64,000 bases of DNA, taken from Lineus longissimus (lineage: Eukaryota > Nemertea > Pilidiophora > Heteronemertea > Lineidae). Location: contig NC_088316.1 of NCBI RefSeq assembly GCF_910592395.1, forward strand, positions 13,392,001 to 13,456,000, read 5' to 3'. The notes beneath the pieces are model-generated. The model saw only the letters and a list, made by a program, of their open reading frames with translations. It searched no databases and was not told where the DNA came from. Below are positions 29,101-37,121 of the stretch, piece after piece. The first letter of the stretch is position 1. Each line of letters starts with the position of its first letter. A program made the position numbers and the translations under genes.

Positions 29101-32100
29101 AGTTGGCAAAAGTAGCGTATCAAATCTGTTCAGGGGTACAGACTGTCAAGTACCCTTTTAGGGCTCATTAGAGGGTCTGGTCAGTTTTTAGACCAGAAAA
29201 ACAAACAACTGGTCAAAAGACATGTTTCATTCTAGTGTGAAATAAACAATCATACCTGCTGTACCAGATTGGCCATGAGGTGCCGTATCTCCATCAAGCC
29301 ATCTTTCCACTTCTGCTGGTACCTCAGCAGATCTATGCTCATCAGCGCCTGAACCTTATCGCAAACGACAAAATGGCACTTGCGCAGCCTCCTATTCTCC
29401 GAGGTGAGCCTGTCAGCAGCGGCCTGAAGCCTCTGGATGTAGTCCTCTAACTCAGCAGGGTTGTCCCATGTAATCTGAACTTCACTTCCCTTGCTCTTGG
29501 TACCTGGAAAGACAATTTGAAGGTTCATCAAAAACCTGACAATGTAAACTAATCATTTGAAGAAGTTTTTTGGGGGGATTCAAAACTCTTCTTGTTATCA
29601 TTAAAGCTTTTTTGAGAGATTCCTTTTACAATTTTATCATTTTGAAGGAGGATACTGCTGGCCACCACGCAATAGGGCCCGCGTTCGATCCCGGGGAGAA
29701 CCCAGTATGTCTGGATGAACCGGCGTGGCTTTCAAGGAACTAAAATTCCTGGCTCTTCACAGTCCTTCGAATGAGACTCAAAACCGAGGTTCCTTGTACC
29801 TGGTGTCTATGCCAGGGCAAGCTAAGACCCCACCAAGTGAGAAACATGAGTAGCTTGCGTGGACTCTATCTCTCTCGCCAAAGTCGGACCACTAGGCCAA
29901 TAAACCCAATTGGCGCCTAACCGTAGTGGCATGCAGGATACGCTCATCCCGCCTTGGAGGAGGATTACTCCTAGGAGAATGACCCCTCCAAGTGCAGAGC
30001 GAACGCTGAAGAAGAAGAAGAAGAAGAACTGGCATCAGTTCTAAAGAAGTCCAAAGGTTCAATATGAGTTCTAAAGGAAATAAACTTACCTGATTTAGGA
30101 TTCTTGACCAGTCTTTCGAACGCCATGGCAGAGTCCAACATCATGGCCTGCTGACTGGGGATCATCTGCTGGTCGATGGTGTTGTAGAAATGGGCAACCT
30201 GAAGGATATTCAACCATAAGCTTACTTTTCAAGACGTCAATTGATATCTACACAAGTGACTGATGTGTCACCTGAAACCTTGTACAGTAGAACCTCTCTA
30301 TTAAGAACACCTTCGGGACTGGCAAATGCTGTCCTTAATAGAGAGGTGTCCTGATTAGAGAGGTCAAATTGAATAGAAAATACCAATTTGGGACCAAAAC
30401 TAGTGTCCTCAATAGAGAGGTTGTCCTTAGTAGAGAGGTGTCAGCTAAGGGAGGTTCCACTGTACCAGCATTGTGCTTACTACTGCAAGATAAGCAAAAT
30501 ACCCCATTCAGGATCAAACACAAGAACCTTCTCTCTTGCCTTTAACACCAATCGGAGCCAAAACACAGTGGCATGAGAAACAAACTCTCATAAAGGAAAG
30601 AAATATACCTGTTTGAGGATGACACCATGTCTATAGAACTTCTGAGCCGTAGCAGCAGTGTACTGGATCTTAGCGGGGATGGGGAAGCCCATGCAAGTCA
30701 GCTGTCGCACCTCTCTCAAGAGTGTTACGAGACGATCGCCATAGTTCACGACGAGCTTTCCATCTTTGTGGCTCAGCTCCATCAAACGGCCATTAGTCTC
30801 CAAACTGAAAAAAAATACCCTTTTTGAATGATTGGTTACATGAGGTACAAAAAAGTCCTATGTCCTTGACTCTTCGTCCTACAGCCTGTTACATCAATTC
30901 AATTCAATTCAATTTATTGCACAACTATCAAAGGATAAGACACAGTATGGCAGTACATATATACAAATACAACACATTCAAAAATATTTTTAAAAGAAAG
31001 TTACATGTATATGGTAATTAAAATAAGACCACAATGACTTATTAATTAGTGCCCCTGAAGAGCTGTTTGTCTTTCTTCAAAGGCTTTCGAGATAAAAATA
31101 GCGGTATCTAAAATAATCTTGTTGTCAGTACTACTCATAATAGAAATAAAATCCAGATTTGAAAATAAGTTGGCAAAATGTAAGGTTTTTTTCAGTAAAT
31201 GGGCAAAAACGCACCTGAGTGGATTGGCCAGGTCATCGATCTGCTGCAACATCTCACGCGACCAATCGTCAAACTGATCACGGCGCCAGGTCTGCAACTC
31301 GTCTAGCAGGTCGGAAGCATCGCGGCGGAAATTACGGAATCCCGAGAGGTCGCCTAACATCGCCTCAGCGGTGTTGGAAGTGTCTTCAACCTTGGGAAAG
31401 AAACAGGAGATCTTAGAGTTGGTCAGACAGGGTTTTTTTTATCCTTTTACGACTGTACCCTGTGACTAGTTTGCCAATGAATGAAAGTGACTACAAGATA
31501 TGGTAGTCGAAGGGACATACAACAGTCTTAGGTGCAGGACAGCAAATATTCATTGAACTCCCACTGAATGGTACTTTAGAGTGAGACATGCAATAAGGGT
31601 CACCCAAATTTAAATTTGCACACCACTTCACCTTTTTTATGTCATAAAGAGATATTATTTTCTCACCTTTGCCTCCAGTTGTCTGACCCAGACAATATTG
31701 TTGACAACCTCAGGTAGATTTTTGCCTTTCGGTGGCCCCTTGTCTCCACTGGCATGGCCAGTCCTCGACACAAAGTCATCCCTTAGTTGACGGATATAGA
31801 CCGTCAGCTGACCGAGTAAGGTTTCCCTGAAAAGATGATGTCTGATTGAAAGATCTCTATCATTTAATTAGTACAGGTAACTGAAAGTAAGAACACACAT
31901 GGCCCAAGGCAAGGAGCCTCATGGCCTAGTGGTTTACACTGCTGGCCACCACGCAATAGGGCCCGCGTTCGATCCCGGGGAGAACCCATGATCGTATGTC
32001 TGGATGAACCGGCGTGGCTTTCAAGGAACTAAAATTCCTGGCTCTTCACAGTCCTTCGAATGAGACTCAAAACCGAGGCTCCTTGTACCTGGTGTCTATG

Positions 32101-35100
32101 CCAGGGCAAGCTAAGACCCCACCAAGTGAGAAACATGAGTAGCTTGCGTGGACTCTATCTCTCTCGCCAAAGTCGGACCACTAGGCCAATAAACCCAATT
32201 GGCACCTAACCGTAGTGGCATGCAGGATACGCTCATCCTGCCTTGGAGGAGGATTACTCCTAGGAGAATGACCCCTCCAAGTGCAGAGCGAACGCTGAAG
32301 AAGAAGAAGAAGAATGGCCCAAGGCTAGGATACATGCACTGAGTATTCACCACAAGCTGTAACTAACTGAAAACGCTTAGAACATGTGTACATGTACTCT
32401 CAACAGAAGAAAGAATGACTTTAGGACAATTCCCAGTTCCTATCAACTGGCTGACACCATAGACAAAGTCTGTTGCCAGAACCTACCAACAAGCCCAACT
32501 GAGACATTTCTCTTCAACCGGGCCACTGGCACGTGTGGTCTCTCAGACTAGACACGATGCAATGAGCCATTTTGACACCCAAACCCCTGGGAAATGCACA
32601 GTTTACATGGGATGGAACCAGTGAGATTTCTCTTCAGATCATCCTCGCTCTACTGACCACTGAAAATAGCAAAAGAGCATACCTTTCGGACACCAACTCC
32701 TTGCTGATACTCGGCCTCTTAATCAGCTCCTTATATCGCTGGAACTCCCTCAACAGCTGTTGGGAGTTGGCATCCATCCCTCTGAACTGGGACCGCAGCT
32801 TCCCAGCAATCCTCTGCTCAGCCGGTGACATGGCTCTCTCGTACTGTGCGACCGCAGCCTTCCATAGAGGCAGGGTATAGGGGTTGTACTGCAGGGGATT
32901 CAGGCCGTTGAAGGGAGTGAATGCTTCAGCGGTTCTTAGCTCCTGGCGTTCTTGGTGGGACAGAAGGCGAACTAGCTGTTCGTGGACAGTTCTGAGGGTC
33001 AAGACCTAGAATCAGAAGAGTTAAAATGTCATGCTTTAGAGATAGAGACATAAAGATGTTACCTTTAAGCTACTTATCAAACAAGTCTACAGATAAGAAC
33101 AAGATGTCAGATTCAAAATGTTTTTTACTGAGATAATGGAATTCCCTGTTTTCTATTTGCTTTGAGTTGCATGGAATATGTAGGCCTGTGTTCCGTGCTC
33201 TAAAAAAATATGCTGCGTCAGCAATGCCTCTAAAGTATTCTGATAAACTGAAACCTGGAGTGGACAGTGTTAAGCGCTCTCACAATAGCTTTTCTGCAGG
33301 AGTCGCAGTGGTATTCATAGAACTAAATTTACCTCTTCCAGCCTTCTGGCCAACTGGGTCAATGATTCTGGAGCAAACTTGTCCCCTTTCCAAGGATGCG
33401 GGCCATATCTCTTCCAGAACTGTGACGTCAGCGTCTCGCACACTGACACCCATCTCTCACAGATGGAGTGGCCCGATCTCAGCGCCTCCTTCACCTTGCT
33501 GAATGCACCTTTCCACAGGTCTTCTTGGGCAAGTTTGCGTTGGACATAACGGCCAAAGGAACCACCTGGAACGTAGAATTCAAATGAATAAACTAGAAGT
33601 TTCCATGAAGTCTTGACAGGATTGGGGTCTTAATTAGGCTACTTGGTAGGGCTACATGACCTTAATAAACCAATACTTAGTATTAATTAGTATACTTGAT
33701 CATCCTAAAAATCAAGGTATATTTTCTGGCACCACTACATGTGGAACCTCCCTTAGCGGACACCTCTCTATTAAGGACAACCTCTCAATTAACTTATTAA
33801 GGACACTAGGTTTGGTCCCAAATTGGCTGTTTCCATTCAATTGGACCTCTCAGGACACCTCTCTATTAAGGACAGACTGTAGTTTTAACTGTTGTTTGGG
33901 CATTTTTTGGGTTTTTTCAACCCCGCCCCACTCCAGATAAGGCTACTGTCCTGCACTGAAAAGGTACTGAAATGGATGTTCGCGTCTAGATCAGGTGGAA
34001 ACACTGTTTTATAACCTCACTTTGCACAACAGAAATCTCTTACCAATGACATCCATCAGGTGCTTCATCCTCTTCTCAGGGTATTGCTGCTCATGCTCTG
34101 TCTGCTTCCAGACGTCATCCAGAGTGTCCTGACACAACTCAACCAGCTCCATCGCATCGCCGAGCGACAGCGCGTCAAGGCTCCCGAAATCTTTCGCGAT
34201 CGGCTGGAAGAGTTCTTGAAAATGTTGCGCCCGCTCTTTGATGTCAAGTTTGTTTCCTGACATGGCCACCTCAGCCCAGTATTGGAATTCATCAGTTGGG
34301 GTGAGGATTCCTAAAAAAGATTCAAATTTGTTTACCAACCTTTACATCATTTCCAATACTGGTGGGGTATGCCAATACCATAGAAAACAAGGAAAGATAC
34401 ACTTGACTGAGTTTGACATTGTATCAGACATATTGATACCTGGTCAAATCCTATAGAATCTGTCCCCTGCTTATTGAGGTACAGTTATTCAGGCAGAATT
34501 CTGTCAAAATGAGAAGTTTCAATATAGTGCCATTTTTAGTATGGTGACTGGTTTTACCTTTACTAGAGGAATCTAAAACCTTTACATATTTACCTCCAAA
34601 GTTGTCTTCGCCAGCATCTGAGATTCGACCTTTCAGGCTTGGATCCTGTTTTCTGATGACACTCCCTAGGCCAGCTTCAAGTTCACTCAATAAACTTTGG
34701 AGCTTTGGGTCAAAATTTTTGCTCCATTTCTCATCCTGAAGATATAATGATAGGACGATTCAGTTGGGTTTTTAACAACAGTTCAAGCGGTCGAAGAAAC
34801 CTATGAATGACATCATACATGAGACCAAAGATTCCTCTTATTCTAAAGAACGAGTAAGTTTTTTATGAAAGTGATGTTTTTTTCAGGAAATTAATATTAC
34901 TGACTTGTTACATGCATGACCAAACTTTGCTCTTCATATCTGAGCGACAATGCCTTGGAAATTGTCTCACCTTGAGCAGAATTGGAGCATAGACTTTCTG
35001 GACGGCATGATAAAGAGTGCTAATGGGCGAGTCGAGCATGGACGACACAAATACATTTCTGTGGAGATTGTCAGGAGTGATCACATCAGGACGGATTTTG

Positions 35101-35995
35101 AAAAACACCAAAACTTGGCCATGGCTATCATCAGGTTCGACCTGAGGAAATAACAGAAAATACAAGTTGATATCAAATGAAACAGCTATCATCGGGTTCG
35201 ACCTGAGGAAATAACAAAAAATACAAGTTGATATCAAATGAAACAGCTATCATCGGGTTCGACCTGAGGAAATAACAAAAAATACAAGTTGATATCAAAT
35301 GAAACAGCTATCATCGGGTTCGACCTGAGGAAATAACAAAAAATACAAGTTGATATCAAATGAAACAGCTATCATCGGGTTCGACCTGAGGAAATAACAA
35401 AAAATACAAGTTGATATCAAATGAAACAGCTATCATCGGGTTTGACCTGAGGAAATAACAGAAAATACAAGTTGATATCAAATGAAACAGCTTCAAGAAA
35501 TGAACCCAGAAATGATTGGATTCAAAGGAAAATGTCTGGTCAATATAGGACTCTGTATGTGCCACAATAAAAGTTGTCTTTGTGTTCTACTTAATTTAAT
35601 TAATGTTCAGTACATTCAGTATATACATTAGCCAAATTATAAAATTTCTAAGTTTTCATCTTCTTTGATTAGAGTATAGAAATGACAGTGTCCAAAAAAT
35701 TTTCCTTCTCCCCTCAGTCATATTGTTGTGACTTTTTAAAAATATGTTGGTAATCTCTTCAACTTTGTTAATTCAATATTAATCAAATAGATACCTTATT
35801 ACTGAATTTGATGCTCCTTGCGTCCGACTTCCCCTCCATTCTGGCAGCCAAAACAGAGACGTTTCCATCATCGAGGAATGAGTTGATAGCTGGAGCATCA
35901 TGCTGGCTGGCGAGAACACTATCGCTGGCAGAAATGCCAAAGTTGTTGCCAGTTGTGGAGAGCAGGTAATCCTTCCTCGAATCACCTGCTGGCAT
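1896..35995 (-). CDS. DYNC2H1: Cytoplasmic dynein 2 heavy chain (IFT dynein), 3'-truncated by the window
   Basis: Motor subunit of dynein-2, which drives retrograde intraflagellar transport in cilia. I assemble 56 exons (listed in the domain entries). All introns are GT-AG, exon phases join without a break, and lengths sum to 11,394 nt = 3,798 codons. The family is about 4,300 residues, so roughly 500 C-terminal residues lie left of the window. The ATG at 35995-35993 opens [16 protein letters not shown], matching the family N-terminus in position and length. A possible acceptor at 36006-36007 suggests a non-coding first exon upstream. AAA2 carries [19 protein letters not shown] and [14 protein letters not shown], which identify DYNC2H1 rather than DYNC1H1. 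P-loops: AAA1 GPAGTGKT (residues 1693-1700), AAA2 GPSGSGKT (1987-1994), AAA3 GPEGCGKG (2299-2306), AAA4 GQSGVGRR (2661-2668, Lys replaced by Arg, as I remember for this family). No frameshift or internal stop was seen. Confidence 0.97.
3734..3989. mobile_element. Terminal-inverted-repeat element, 256 bp
   Basis: Ends CAGGGTTTCCGCC (3734-3746) and GGCGGAAACCCTG (3977-3989) form a perfect 13-bp inverted repeat. A 5-bp direct repeat CTTTA flanks it (3729-3733 and 3990-3994), consistent with a target-site duplication. There is no open frame, so this is a non-autonomous DNA transposon in the longest DYNC2H1 introns. The CAGGG end recalls hAT-type elements, but the 5-bp duplication does not fit hAT, so I leave the superfamily open. 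Confidence 0.75.
4229..4408 (+). mobile_element. Dispersed short inverted-repeat element, copy 2
   Basis: Diverged copy of the element at 560-746. It starts near ACAGAAGAACCTCTCTTAGC, contains the GGTTTTGGTGCC and TCAATTCGACCTC core, and ends AGAGAGGTCCTACTATAC. It lies in the intron between exons 52 and 53 of DYNC2H1 and has no coding potential. Confidence 0.65.
5493..5647 (+). mobile_element. Dispersed short inverted-repeat element, copy 3
   Basis: Starts CAGTGGAACCTCCCTTAGCG and ends AGAGAGGTTCTCCTGTACA. The middle is shortened compared with 560-746. Same intron as copy 2 and the 256-bp TIR element, so this intron is a cluster of small DNA elements. Confidence 0.65.
8022..8180 (+). mobile_element. 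tRNA-derived SINE-like sequence
   Basis: Contains a pol III box B match GGTTCGATCCC (8061-8071) and a box-A-like TGGCTCAGG about 35 bp upstream, inside the DYNC2H1 intron between exons 48 and 49. The flanks do not fold into a full tRNA, so I read it as an old tRNA-headed retroposon rather than a tRNA gene. The 3' limit is approximate. Confidence 0.4.
10268..10552. mobile_element. Terminal-inverted-repeat element, about 285 bp
   Basis: Left end CAGGGTTGTCGC (10268-10279) is mirrored by GCGACAACCCTTG at 10541-10553. The ends resemble those of the 3734-3989 element (CAGGGTTTCCGCC), so both may belong to one broad group of non-autonomous elements. No clear target-site duplication was found. It lies in the intron between exons 48 and 49 and makes the 162-residue open frame at 9929-10417 non-credible. 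Confidence 0.55.
11635..14939 (-). CDS. DYNC2H1: DYNC2H1 exons 41-47: end of AAA4, stalk and microtubule-binding tip
   Basis: About residues 2703-3195. Exons: 14574-14939, 13921-14160, 13396-13573, 12693-12927, 12458-12581, 12195-12316, 11635-11848. Exon 41 carries [20 protein letters not shown]. Exons 42-44 and 46-47 are rich in Lys, Glu, Gln and Ala heptads (for example [20 protein letters not shown] and [19 protein letters not shown]), the outgoing and returning arms of the antiparallel coiled-coil stalk. Between them exons 44-45 hold [20 protein letters not shown] and [10 protein letters not shown], the globular microtubule-binding tip. Split codons at the junctions of exons 43/44, 44/45 and 46/47 were checked by frame. 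Confidence 0.94.
13262..13345 (-). mobile_element. tRNA-derived SINE-like fragment
   Basis: On the minus strand a box B match GGTTCGAATCC (13292-13302) follows a box-A-like TGGCTTGAGAGC (13326-13337). The sequence sits in the intron between DYNC2H1 exons 43 and 44 and does not form a convincing cloverleaf with a paired acceptor stem. Confidence 0.35.
14292..14364. repeat. Direct repeat, two copies of about 37 bp
   Basis: Two adjacent near-identical copies containing TTCTAATGGTACCATTGGTC, within the intron between exons 41 and 42 of DYNC2H1. Each copy includes the palindrome TGGTACCA. Confidence 0.8.
15061..21880 (-). CDS. DYNC2H1: DYNC2H1 exons 27-40: AAA1 to AAA4
   Basis: About residues 1682-2702, the nucleotide-binding half of the motor ring. 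Exons: 21762-21880, 21380-21562, 20879-21102, 20144-20471, 19707-19883, 19210-19297, 18746-19083, 18254-18508, 17677-17837, 17318-17564, 16807-16958, 16132-16538, 15467-15616, 15061-15293. AAA1 Walker A is in exon 27 and Walker B ([10 protein letters not shown]) in exon 28. The sensor stretch [20 protein letters not shown] is in exon 29. AAA2 spans exons 31-33 with [22 protein letters not shown]3 P-loop is in exon 35, followed by [19 protein letters not shown] in exon 36. AAA4 P-loop (GQSGVGRR) is in exon 40. Part of exon 28 is duplicated downstream at 21198-21305. Confidence 0.95.
15850..16036 (-). mobile_element. tRNA-derived SINE, minus orientation
   Basis: Read on the minus strand the head has box A TGGCCTAGTGG (16015-16025) and box B GGTTCGAGGCC (15971-15981) with tRNA-like spacing and an imperfect anticodon stem-loop (CTCGTGA loop). 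It lies inside a DYNC2H1 intron (exons 38/39). The anticodon stem has a mismatch and no matching acceptor stem was found, so a SINE head or tRNA pseudogene is likelier than a working tRNA. The 3' end is approximate. Confidence 0.5.
19317..19546. mobile_element. Long foldback element, about 100-bp arms
   Basis: The left arm (about 19317-19419) and right arm (about 19443-19546) are nearly perfect reverse complements, separated by about 24 bp. The outer ends read ATATGTGAC and GTCACATAT, and the arms share TCATTTCCCTATTGTAGACC. It lies in the intron between exons 31 and 32 of DYNC2H1. It is a typical foldback MITE. In the pre-mRNA the arms would form a long hairpin. Confidence 0.85.
20566..20835 (-). 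mobile_element. Retroposon-like repeat with ATT-rich tail
   Basis: On the minus strand the sequence ends GGATACTGCGCTATATAAGA then CTCG and a run of ATT triplets (the AAT-rich run near 20566-20585 on plus). This tail resembles one I recall from repeats in several marine invertebrates. It fills most of the intron between exons 29 and 30 of DYNC2H1. The 5' limit is uncertain and no open frame is seen. Confidence 0.45.
21126..21487 (-). repeat. Tandem duplication (182-bp unit) copying part of DYNC2H1 exon 28
   Basis: Two copies of a 182-bp segment start near 21126 and 21308. Each contains intron sequence with TCTGATCTATTTAACACGTA and the 3' part of exon 28 with its donor. The extra exon piece spans 21198-21305: 108 nt = 36 codons, phase 0 at both ends, no stop, encoding the same residues as the end of exon 28 (FNRLEEAV to LLGRQ). 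An AG just upstream (21306-21307) could act as acceptor, but its polypyrimidine tract is poor. It could be a silent relic or an optional exon. Confidence 0.85.
22184..26315 (-). CDS. DYNC2H1: DYNC2H1 exons 18-26: linker region
   Basis: About residues 1107-1681, the lever-like linker before the AAA ring. Exons: 26048-26315, 25584-25754, 24719-24877, 24282-24505, 23947-24079, 23566-23796, 23242-23364, 22601-22881, 22184-22317. Conserved blocks include [20 protein letters not shown] (exon 21), [16 protein letters not shown] (exon 22), [18 protein letters not shown] (exon 23) and [18 protein letters not shown] (exon 25). Exon 26 reads [20 protein letters not shown] just before AAA1. The intron between exons 19 and 20 contains a 43-bp minisatellite, and the donor of exon 25 abuts a purine-rich tract. 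Confidence 0.95.
22389..22590. repeat. Purine-rich tract, GAAGAG/GGAAGAGGAAC-type
   Basis: About 200 bp of almost pure A/G on the plus strand (C/T on the minus strand), built from GGAAGAG and GGAACGGAAGAG variants. It lies directly beside the donor of DYNC2H1 exon 25 (exon end 22601). The overlapping minus-strand frames rich in Leu, Ser and Phe are artefacts of this composition. Confidence 0.9.
24980..25485. repeat. Minisatellite, 43-bp unit, about 11-12 copies
   Basis: Copies of a 43-bp unit containing GTAGTCTTCCATTGGCATCT and GGCAACCTAAAA, differing at a few sites (AACTTT versus AAGTTT, CATTGG versus CGTTGC). Head-to-tail with no unique spacers, so it is not a CRISPR-type array. It lies in the intron between exons 19 and 20 of DYNC2H1. 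Confidence 0.95.
26573..35995 (-). CDS. DYNC2H1: DYNC2H1 exons 1-17: N-terminal tail
   Basis: Residues 1 to about 1106, the dimerisation and intermediate-chain-binding tail. Exons: 35795-35995, 34971-35141, 34594-34735, 34044-34310, 33333-33565, 32683-33005, 31667-31826, 31215-31390, 30609-30804, 30090-30198, 29256-29503, 28899-29038, 28436-28664, 28114-28241, 27572-27815, 27103-27252, 26573-26775. Readable conserved blocks include [20 protein letters not shown] (exon 6), QFDDWSREM (exon 8), LLREVRQL (exon 9), [20 protein letters not shown] (exon 12) and [12 protein letters not shown] (exon 16). Introns hold SINE copies (29653-30028, 31911-32313) and foldback elements. The exon 2 acceptor lies in a 61-bp tandem array. 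Confidence 0.95.
29653..30028 (+). mobile_element. tRNA-derived SINE with GAA tail, copy 1 (5'-truncated)
   Basis: Matches the SINEs at 31911 and 40058 but lacks their first bases. It contains the box B region GCGTTCGATCCCGGGG, the body motif GGATGAACCGGCGTGGC and a 3' tail of GAA repeats ending near 30028. It lies in the intron between exons 10 and 11 of DYNC2H1, on the strand opposite to the gene. Confidence 0.85.
30281..30466 (-). mobile_element. Dispersed short inverted-repeat element, copy 4
   Basis: Inverted relative to 560-746. It begins TGTACAGTAGAACCTCTC and ends GGGAGGTTCCACTGTAC, so both ends carry GTACAGT(A/G)GAACCTC in opposite orientation. This is the clearest view of the family's terminal inverted repeat. 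It lies in the intron between exons 9 and 10 of DYNC2H1. Confidence 0.75.
31911..32313 (+). mobile_element. tRNA-derived SINE with GAA tail, copy 2 (full length, with TSD)
   Basis: About 400 bp. The tRNA-like head has box A TGGCCTAGTGG and box B GTTCGATCCC. A non-tRNA body follows, then a (GAA)n tail. It is flanked by a 12-bp direct repeat ATGGCCCAAGGC at 31899-31910 and 32314-32325, the mark of LINE-assisted target-primed insertion. It lies in the intron between exons 6 and 7 of DYNC2H1. Confidence 0.92.
33740..33882 (+). mobile_element. Dispersed short inverted-repeat element, copy 5
   Basis: Begins TGTGGAACCTCCCTTAGCGG and carries GGTCCCAAATTGG and CTCTCTATTAAGGACA. The right end is cut short at AGACTGTA. 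It lies in the intron between exons 4 and 5 of DYNC2H1. Confidence 0.7.
35124..35492 (-). repeat. Tandem array of six 61-bp units containing the exon 2 splice acceptor
   Basis: Six copies, nearly identical, each with CTATCATCGGGTTCGACCTG on the plus strand. Read on the minus strand each unit carries a pyrimidine stretch, a CCTCAG acceptor and the first 17 or so bases of DYNC2H1 exon 2. Only the copy at 35141 leads into the real exon. Use of any of the other five acceptors would read VEPDDSCFI and then a stop. Confidence 0.93.
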
Positions 35996-37121
35996 CTTGA
36001 ATTATCTAAAATGGAAATATTACAATATAACTTTCAGTGTTAACCACACAATGTGACAGCATTCTTAGGGTTGGGCCAGTTGTTAGTTGTCTTACAGATC
36101 CCTCCTCCGGTAAAGCTGTAATCTTCCCCCAAGACCTTTGCAATCATTAATCAAGGCACCTTGGTTGCGGTGTTACTGTTCATGGCCTACATTTTGGCTC
36201 CACATCTATCTATAGCCTACTATACAACTGCTTTGAAGCTTTACACATGATGCCGATGCCTGCCGTCGCCGATAATGAAGATGAAAAGGTCGCTATTCTG
36301 ATGAGGCCTACCTCCATGCACGCCAGCACGGGCTGCAGTTTGATATCAGATTCTAACTTAAATCTGACATTAGTTTTAAAAAACGGCATGCAAGAAAAAT
36401 TGGATCAGCGATATGATCACCATCACATCGACATGTCACATTGACAATATCTAGCCTGGTCTAGCCATGCATGCAATGTCTGATTCAATGTGCATGTTGA
36501 TGTTGTCATTGACATTGTGATTGTCATTGCCATTATGATTATATTATTGTTGATATGGATTTTTACACTTTTTATTTTTTCGAGTTTCAGATTCACAAAT
36601 ATACAACATACTTATGTTTAGACGACTCAGTGATCTTAAGTGCTTCAGAAGAATACGAAATTTTAAGTATTTGAATGCAACATTTCGAAGAAACAGTGCT
36701 TTTATGAGTGATTGAAATGCAAGCTGTCAAATTCGTTCCAAAAAACTCAGGAATGCTAGCAGACAGAATTTTCTCTGAGCCGATGGCTTTGATTGGGTTA
36801 TAGCAACAACATTGACCAATGAAACCCTCTGTAACTAATTCTTTGCGCATGTCCTTTGATTGTTTCCGGTTATTGCATATTTCTCAATCTTCAAAGAAAC
36901 CAGCATGTTACATTTGCTAAAATATCTAAAAATAGATGTTCTAAAAATAATCAGTGAAGGAAATTCCCCCACTTTACGATTTACTAAAAGGTCTTTTTTA
37001 CAGAAGCTCACCGAGATCAATTCTCTAAAGCCATTTTGAAATAGATTTTATGCAGAAAGGTTGATAAACGGTCAAGTTCTTGAAATAATCATATGGGCAT
37101 TTTCCTCATTCTCGTTCGTGA
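35996..37121. promoter_or_regulatory. Divergent intergenic region between DYNC2H1 and the DCUN1D gene
   Basis: 1,126 bp separate the two start codons, which face away from each other, so both 5' UTRs and at least one promoter each must lie here or, for the short DCUN1D form, in the following intron. A possible DYNC2H1 5'-UTR acceptor is at 36006-36007. I see no strong TATA box or CpG-dense block. The open frames at 36247-36444 and 36593-37020 are not conserved. Confidence 0.5.

Noticed and set aside
1896-35995. DYNC1H1 (cytoplasmic dynein 1 heavy chain) or an axonemal heavy chain
   Set aside because: AAA2-AAA6 motifs ([54 protein letters not shown] in AAA4) are those of DYNC2H1.
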